64,000 bases of DNA, from contig CM043953.1 in assembly GCA_014529385.2 (NCBI GenBank), positions 99,021,342 to 99,085,341 of the forward strand. Direction: 5' to 3'. Both the position numbers and the translations under genes were made by a program. This document shows positions 57,361 to 64,000 of the stretch, piece after piece. The stretch is from Adiantum capillus-veneris. Lineage: Eukaryota; Streptophyta; Polypodiopsida; Polypodiales; Pteridaceae. The number at the start of each line of letters is the position of its first letter. Within the stretch, counting starts at the first letter, position 1. Under the pieces are notes generated by a model. The model saw nothing but the letters and a program-made list of their open reading frames with translations, was not told the DNA's origin and made no database searches.

Positions 57361-59588
57361 CAATGCTTAGTGAATGCTAAACATTGCCAACACAAACACA
57401 CTGTCTTAGGGTGTGGGAAACCTCTCACCACAATACCCTCTTACAATGGACACAAAATTGTCAATGAAAACACACTAAAACACTTGCTAAAACAAGGTCA
57501 ATCGATAGAAACTCAAAATACACAAGTCACCTTGAATTCACCAAACCGTATTGCACAAATGAAAGGACGAAGATTTGAATGTTGAATCACGCCTTTGATG
57601 CACCAAACCTCAATTTATTGATGATGGAGGAGCATATAGAATACTGGTTTTGAGGTTTTTGAACTCACGCTCTCCCACTTGCAATGTGTAGCTTGAAAGT
57701 TTCTCTTACACCAAAAGTGAAGCTCACAAAGTGGTTGCTACGCCTAAGTCTCTCCTCACGCATAGAGTGTTTGGGTGCTATGTGAGATATTGCAGGTTGT
57801 TTTACAAGAAGGAAAGGGGTCTATTTATAGGTTGGAGACCCTCATTAAGATTATTTAGAAATTCTAAATTACAAGCTAACAAATCAGGATTATGATTTTT
57901 TTTGAATATCAAAACATTGCGGGCCTTCTTTGTTTGCTTGAGTCATGGTGTGGGCTCAAAAGAGAGCATTATTGATGGTAGATAAAGTGAAAGAAGAGTT
58001 TTAAGGAAGGAGAGAGAGAGAGTTACTATGCACATGTCTTGAGGTGAGGTGTCTTTTATGGTTCGGTCAATGGCTATTTTGTGTTAGTATGTTAGTGGTT
58101 AGTGTTAGTAATCACTAGAAAGTTAATGATATATTTACAATGGGTAGAATGAGGTGGATGGTTCAAGTAAGATGGTTGAATGAAGCGAGGAAATCCTTAT
58201 GATGGTGAAGATTGAAGAAGTACTTACTTGTGTAGGTTCCCAAAATGACTATCGATCATCTTCTTCTTCTTCTCTTCTTTATGCCACCACCGTCAAGGTT
58301 GATTACCGCGATGAAAATGTCAATTCGGTTGATGATATTTCTCAATTTGCAAAAGTTAAGCATGGTTTACATGCTGAATTTTATGTATATAGAGAAGGGG
58401 TAAGATGGAATTGTACTTTGGAAGTAATAGAGAGAGGCATAGAGATGAAGGGGAGGTTAATGGTGAAGAAGGTGAGAGAAACCATGGAAGGTGTAGGTTT
58501 GAGTGAGAGATTGAGAGGAATGAGTGTGTGTGTGTAGAAGTGTGGAAAGAGGTGAGAGAAGACTATGGGCTACTTGTGAGAAAAGTGGGTAGACTGGGGT
58601 CCACTCAAAAAATCCTAGCTCACCAGTGGTGGCTCCAAAAATCACCAAAATGTTTGAGGTGATTATTCAGCTCTTGGTTCACCTTTTCTCTTTTGACCAC
58701 GACTTCAAATTCGGAGTGGAGATGGATATAAAAAATCCCACCAAAATACCTATTTTTCTTCACAAAAAAGTCTTCAGTGGCTCCCCTTCTGTTGAATTTA
58801 CATATGGCTCCAAAGGTGAGCCCCTCCTTGCATGAGATCATGACCTAATTGATTCTTAGGGGTTTGAAAATATACATGGTTGTGGATTATGCATAAATAT
58901 AATAGATGGATATGATGAAAAAAAAAAGGCTAGTATATATAAACTATTCATGGAATCTAGAATAGTGTCAGCTATATATAAAAATATAAAATGAAAAAAG
59001 AGATATATGAAAATATAAGGAATCAAATGAGGGGACCCCCATTTGTTTTTATTGAAGTATATTTATTTACAAGAGATAAGAAAAAATACCTCTAGGAATT
59101 TAGTGAAAGGCAATGATTGATGGTGAAAGGTATTTTTGAGGTTTTTCCTTGGAGTGGATTCTCACCCAAAAATAAGAGAAGCTTGCATGAAAATATTTCT
59201 ATATGGAATACATAGCTAAGAAAGATTATGGTAATGGTGAGTCAATGTATATAGAATACATAGGAAAATAACACGCACCTAGGTAGAAATATTTAAATAA
59301 ATACCAAAATAACTATAAAAATTTCTTATATTTAGGCCCTATATACAATGAAATATTTACACACAAATAGGCCATAATATATTTTATTTTTTTGATTTTA
59401 TTTATTTTTTTGATTCAACTAGCCCAATGACTAGCTAGCTGAGGGTTTTAAGAAGATATGGGAAAGTCCCCTAACTCACACACGCCTATGTACAATGAAA
59501 AGGTAAGAATAGCCACAATGTATAGGTGATTTTAGTAGCGTGAGGTAGCTCACTATGACAATTACAGAGAGCCAAAAAATGGCTATCA
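57361..59588. other. Non-coding, probably containing the 3' LTR of the minus-strand element
   Basis: 59581-59588 ends GGCTATCA, and the minus-strand polypurine tract CCTAGGGGAGGGCT (59589-59602) lies beside it, so an LTR should extend leftward from 59588. Its other end cannot be fixed because the second LTR is outside the window. TCTATTTATAGG at 57820-57831 looks like a TATA box in plus orientation, suggesting a different LTR there. A 112-codon frame at 58199-58537 has no support as a gene. Confidence 0.45.
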
Positions 59589-59616
59589 TTAGCCCTCCCC
59601 TAGGATGATGGCATAT

Positions 59617-60543
59617 TCATGTACCAGCATAAAGAATCTTTTGCAAAGAGAGTGCTTTTGAGTCCTCTATGGTATCTGGCCCCTTGACATGATATTCATT
59701 GTGTGGATTTTTGTCACACTCATGCTTCATGCAACAAAACTTACATGAGGTAGTCGTTTTTTGACAGTTCTTTAGTAGATCCTTTGGTAGAAGGCGACTC
59801 AAATAGGGCTTCAAGCGATACCCGTTTACCTTCCTGGAGTGCTCTTTACCATTCAAATCCATAAGTTGATAGTAACTTGAATTGAAAGCCTTCTTGACTA
59901 TGTATGGCCCTTGCCATCTAGTTTCAAACTTGGCATCAAAACGATTGTCGAGTCGATTTTCATACCTTAGCACAAGCTCTCCTTCCTTGATGCCTTTGTC
60001 CTTGAGTTTCTTGTCAAGCTTCTCCTTTGCTTGTATAGATTTCCTTTTGTAGCACTCATAAGCTGCTTCTCTTTTCCACTCAATCTCCACAAATGTAAGA
60101 AGTCAATCCATCCATACCTCTTGATCATCTTATGCACCTCTACCATGAAGCCACCTTGTTGGAATGTTGAGCTCGATAGGTTGCAAAGCCTCTTGACCAT
60201 AGACCAAGTGAAATAGTGTGAACTCCGTGGCTTCCCTATATGTGGTTCGATATGCCCACAAGGCACCATCCAAGAAGTCATCCCATAACTTTTTTTTGTT
60301 TTGCACTATCTTTCTAATGATGCTTGCAATGACACCATTAGCCTTCTCCACCAAACCATTTGACTGTGGGTAGTATGGTGTGCTATGACGATGTAGAATG
60401 TGAAGCTCTTCACAAACTTCTGTGAGTAAACCCTTCTTGAACCTTGGACCATTATCAGAAACAATCTCCATAGGTGTGCCAAATCTACAACAAATATTAG
60501 TGTGGACAAACCTGTTCATTGTTTTTCCATTTACCTTGGCCAC
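59617..60543 (-). pseudogene. Integrase catalytic core and C-terminus
   Basis: Frame 60543-60130 holds the second Asp (VSDNGPRF) and the catalytic Glu (NGLVEKANG), then LWAYRTTYREAT. After a shift near 60090-60130, frame 60090-59617 holds the GPY/F-like end (RWQGPYIVKKAFNSSYYQL, then VNGYRLKPYLSRL). The last 40 residues include a Cys-rich tail (CKFCCMKHECD) of unknown meaning. DDE residues look intact; shifts break the protein. Confidence 0.87.
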
Positions 60544-60558
60544 ACTTTGAGCCTCTAC

Positions 60559-61437
60559 CTACCTAGTCATGTAGTCTACAACCACTAGAATGTAGAGTTT
60601 ACCATTCTTTGTTCTAGGTAGAGGATCCATAGCATCATTGCCCCACTTCTCAAAGGGTCCATTTGGAAGTACTATTTGCTTCGGACCATGCACCAACATT
60701 TTATTTCCATTTACCTGATAGTTGTGACAACTTTTACACCAATGTTGGACATCCACATGCAAGCTTGGCCAAACATACCCCGCAAGCAAAATCTCCTTCA
60801 CAGTTAATTCTTGGGAAAAATGACCACCAGATGCCTCTTCATGCAAACCTTTTAGAACAGCTAGAATTTCCTCGATAGTTGGTACTCTACTGCACACTTG
60901 ATCCTTCCCTCTTTGATAGAGGGATACTTCTAGGAAGAGATAGAAAATTGCCTTCTTTATGAGTCTCCTCTTCTGAGCTTTAGTGAAGTCTTGTGGAAAC
61001 TCGCCCTCCAAAATGTAGCCAATAATTGGAGCCAATGACTCCAACCCTTGGTATCTTGGTTGCTTGACAACTGTTGCCACCATGATGACCTGCACTTCTT
61101 TCTCAACACATGTAACTACTTGTTGTGCAAGTAAATCCGCATCTTCACTTTGTTTCCTAGGAATATGATATAGTTGCACTTCTTCAAACTGATTAAACAA
61201 TCTACGAATGGCATAAAATTTTGTCTTTAGACTTTCATTTTTGCATGCCCAAATGCCTAAAATCTGCTTCACAATGAGAAGTGCATCCCCTTTTACCATG
61301 AGACATTGTATACCTTGGCCGATGCACATCTTTAAACCATGAAGTAGTGTGTCGTATTCTGCTTCATTGTTGCTAATTGAACCTGGTAGATTGACCTTCT
61401 CTTTCATGACCACCTCTCCACTTGGGTTGAGCAACAC
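60559..61437 (-). pseudogene. Second RNase H (most) and integrase N-terminus
   Basis: Archaeal-type RNase H with SNNEAEY (Glu), VKGDALLIVKQI (Asp) and SEDADLLAQ (last Asp). Its first Asp (LFFDGDF) lies just upstream in the same frame, behind a TGA at 61465-61467. All four catalytic acids are thus present, unlike in the sister element. The integrase zinc finger follows (HEEASGGH, then CKSCHNY, in which the last zinc-binding Cys is Tyr). The first core Asp is in WGNDAMDPLP. It stops at 60557. Confidence 0.88.
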
Positions 61438-61464
61438 TAGCCCTCCCCGTGATTTTCCTGTGAC

Positions 61465-62282
61465 TCATTGAAAATCTCCATCAAAGAACAAGGTAAAAAC
61501 ATTAGAAATACTTTTAGGTGGTGGCAATGGTAGGGTTTTTACTTCAAGCACCTTAATCTCCTTCTCATGTACGCTATAAGTGAGAATCCGTGCCAATTGT
61601 GCATGCACACTATCTTCTACCTTGAAAGAGTATTGGAAATCTTGCAACTCCATAATCCACTTAGAGATCCTAGTACTAATATTCATTTGAGATGACACCC
61701 AAGGGAACAAATTTTTTGCAGTGAGAATTACAAAAGGTTTTGGTAGCAAGTAGGATCTTAACTTTCTCACCGCAAACATGAGAGAAAGCATCATGAGTTA
61801 TGCCTCCGTGTAGCCTCTCTCCAAGGCATTCATGACCCTACTAGCAAAATAGATGGGTTGCATCTTGGTACCATGGGGATCTTGTTGTAGCAAAACAACA
61901 CCAATTATTTCTTTCCCAACACTAGAGCTAACAAAGAATGAGTACTCCCAACAAGGAGGCATAAGTGTTGGTAGCTCTGACATATGACTTTGATGTTACA
62001 AAAATATTCTTCAAGCTCATCAGACCAAACAAACTCGACTTGTTGTGTCAACTTTTGCAAAGGCTGAAGTAACTCCGAGGCTAAGTGAATGAAGCGTGAC
62101 ATATACTTCACCTTTTGAATGAATGAGATGACCTCCTGAAGACTCTTTGGTGATGGTAACTCAATAAGAGCCTTTGCCTTTGAAGGATCCACCTCAATAC
62201 CTTTATAGGAAACCTTGTGACCAAGCAAGATCACTTCATCTTCACCTATGTGACACTTGTCGGGGTTGAGTTGCCCTCCCAT
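61465..62282 (-). pseudogene. RT thumb and degenerate first RNase H
   Basis: GGQLNPDKCHIGEDEVILLGHKVS opens the thumb at 62282. The first RNase H (FFVSSSVGKEIIGVVLLQQ, 61930-61880, then YFASRVMNALERGYTEA) lacks the usual first Asp. Frame changes occur near 61950 and 61797. The last piece (61794-61465) ends in the first block of the second RNase H. Confidence 0.83.
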
Positions 62283-63074
62283 GTCGTAAATTTTTTTAAA
62301 CCTTCTTCTACCTTTTGTAGATGCAATGATTTTGACCTATACATGCAGAAATCATCAATGAATACCCTAATTGACTTTCCAAAGAATGCTTGAAACACCA
62401 TGTTCATGAAACGTTGGAAAGTTGCAGGAGCATTTGTCAAGCCAAATGGCATAACTCTAAAAGCATAACAACCCCAAGGAGTGATGAAGGTTGTTTTCAA
62501 TTGGTCCTCCAATGCAATCCCTATTTGAAAGTAACTTGAGTATCCATCACACACAATGTACTTCTCATGACCAACTACCTCATTTAGTATCTCATCCTGA
62601 AATGGGAGGGGAAAGTGATCTCTTTTTGTTGCCTCATTGAGCGGACGGTAATCCACACACCCTCCACTTGCCATTTTTCTTGGGAGTGACAACAACGGGA
62701 GAGACCCACTCTGAATTCTCCATTGGATAAACGAAACCTGCTGCTAGAAGCTTTCTTACCTCCTTGAGTAGAGCCTGCTCCTTGATGACTCCTAGCCTTC
62801 GTAGCTTTTGAGCTTTAGGTTTGGCCGCTGGTTTTATCTCGAGCTTGTGTTGAACATCATCTACTCCACGCACATCGGTGTAGTCTTTAGCAAAAAGCTT
62901 AGGAAATTTCCTTAACACACCTTTGAAATCCTCTCTTTCATCCTTTGTAAGTGTTGTAGACAACATAATTTCTAACATTCCTTCATCTTCCACATTTTGG
63001 TTCTCTTGGGAACCTACCTCCTCCAAACCTTGACAAGAGGTCTCTTGGTTGGTTGGCTTAAACCTTACCCCCAT
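62246..63074 (-). pseudogene. Reverse transcriptase
   Basis: Two frames joined near 62650-62690 by a one-base shift. EWVSPVVVTPKKNGKWRVC, then VDYRPLNEATKRDHFPLPF, VCDGYSSYFQIGI (motif A), TTFITPWGCYAFRVMPFGL (motif B) and VFIDDFCMY (motif C, both Asp present). The palm is better preserved than in the sister element. Frame is lost again after KKFTTW near 62255. Confidence 0.9.
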
Positions 63075-63628
63075 GACTTCGATGGTGGAAGACTCCTCTT
63101 CAGTAATGATGCCGCTACTTTCTTCTTTTGAAGTGTTATCGGTCCAATCTTCTTCCGTCTCACTTTGAGATGATTCTTCATGGAGCTCCTCTTGGCGTTG
63201 CGTTGCTCCTTCATGTCAAAGAAAACCTTTTTATGATTGTCATTCTTGCAAATTAACTTTCCACTCTCCCAATCCTGCAAAGCTTGCATTTTCATTAGCC
63301 ATGGTCTTCCTAGGATAAATGGATAACCACTTCCCTTGGTCGACATAACATAAACATCCACCACCTTCTTAATGTCAAAGGCCTCTACAAAGACATTTTT
63401 ACAAATGCCTACACACCTAGCCTTGCTATTGTTTGCTATCTTGACTTTGATTTTAGGTGTCTCATGGATGTGCATGCCTAGTCTTTGCATGAGTCCCTCT
63501 GTCATGATGCAAATTTGTGCACCCCCATCCACTAGACCTTTCCTAACCAATCTCCCTTTGATGTAACAATCTAGCATAGGTGTAATGTCCTCATTCATTT
63601 CAGCTTGTGCAATTTTTACAACAGGCAC
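63065..63628 (-). pseudogene. Aspartic protease
   Basis: LVDGGAQICIMTEGLMQRLGM (active site, about residues 36-55), then PFILGRPWLMKMQALQDW, the typical second half of a gypsy protease. It shares the DGGAQIC block with the element at 48250. The frame is open for 187 codons and overlaps the RT frame by a few bases, in another phase. Confidence 0.85.
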
Positions 63629-64000
63629 ACTCTCTTTTACCTTTCTCCTAGTGCTAACTACCCTTGTTAAATCCCTCCTAACTTGTGGACATAATGCAAG
63701 AAATTGAGGCTATGAGATATCAAGACCCTTACCGCTCATGTCTTCCAACAAGTTGTACGGAGCCATACCATGTCCAAGAGGGAAGTCTTGGAGGTCGATA
63801 CGACGTCAAGTCCTCTTGGTTTCCTTGGTCTCCTTTGCCTTCTTTTCTCGTCAATGATCACTTTGTGACGTGACTCCTTCTTTCTCCTTACCTTTTCCTC
63901 GGCCACGCTTAATGCCATTTGATTCCTGTCAACCTCTTTTGAATTTGTCACCTCTACCACATGCACATTTGGATCTGGCAGAGGTAGAACTCCTTCCGCT
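63629..64000 (-). other. Linker upstream of protease (gag end?)
   Basis: A 76-codon minus frame (63966-63736) is rich in Lys and Arg (RRQRRPRKPRG), like the basic tail of gag in the sister element. It is too short to assign firmly. Confidence 0.4.

Larger units (their letters stand above)
59589..64000 (-). mobile_element. Second dual-RNase-H Ty3/gypsy element, truncated by window end
   Basis: Minus-strand protease, RT, RNase H, second RNase H and integrase in the same order as 43534-52273, ending at a polypurine tract at 59589-59602. The protein sequence differs throughout, so it is a related but distinct family. gag and the 5' LTR lie beyond 64000. Confidence 0.88.

Noticed and set aside
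58199-58537. 112-codon frame MMVKIEEVL...
   Set aside because: No recognisable domain or supporting context; probably chance within an LTR-like region. Could be revisited if transcripts exist.
1-64000. tRNA, rRNA or other structured RNA genes
   Set aside because: I looked for cloverleaf-like and rRNA-like blocks and saw none I could support. A covariance-model scan would be needed to exclude small ones.

Overview
This window looks like a nuclear, repeat-filled stretch of a land-plant genome. I found no intact host gene. Nearly everything I can name is a transposable element or the wreck of one: Ty3/gypsy, Ty1/copia, LINE and a Penelope-like reverse transcriptase family, plus long AT-rich filler and many (TC)n, (CA)n and (GT)n microsatellites. 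The dual-RNase-H gypsy elements and classic copia and gypsy priming sites point to plants. A LINE ORF1 of the coiled-coil plus RRM type, and a Penelope-like element that may carry its endonuclease N-terminally, make a seedless plant such as a fern or lycophyte my best guess. That guess is inference only.

Layout. 1-1640 is a decayed gypsy pol (+). 3273-8790 is a complete but internally deleted gypsy element (+) with 377/391 bp LTRs. It has gag joined directly to integrase, and an extra downstream ORF encoding a coiled-coil protein with an SV40-like nuclear localisation motif. 9449-16260 and 32600-39700 hold the pieces of a nested set: a LINE (LINE-1) carrying a gag-protease-only copia element, which itself carries a non-coding gypsy-type element (LARD). 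16310-18338 and 38791-39700 are the two halves of a second LINE (LINE-2). 18341-21782 is a nearly complete LINE ORF2 (LINE-3). 23031-32246 is a large inverted repeat, with two arms of about 4.1 kb and a spacer of about 0.93 kb, built from two tail-to-tail copies of a Penelope-like element. 40101-43278 is a broken Cys-rich gene of unknown family with an intron-like GGTAC-rich insert. 43534-52273 is a young gypsy element on the minus strand with dual RNase H and LTRs of about 1.15 kb. 53234-57360 is a gag-like pseudogene (+) with several zinc knuckles. 59589-64000 is a second dual-RNase-H gypsy element (-), cut by the window end.

The main discovery is structural. The target-site duplications of the copia element (AATAC at 10092-10096, GTATT at 34112-34116) and of the LARD (CCATA at 10666-10670, TATGG at 37072-37076) each lie about 24-26 kb apart and in opposite orientation. 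LINE-2 is likewise split in opposite orientation at 16.3 and 38.8 kb. Inverting about 16.3-38.8 kb once restores all three elements. The window therefore records a 22.5-kb inversion, or an assembly inversion, with one breakpoint in the LARD and one in LINE-2, enclosing the large palindrome almost symmetrically.

No operon-like or cooperating gene system is visible. The genes shown act, or once acted, only in copying their own elements.
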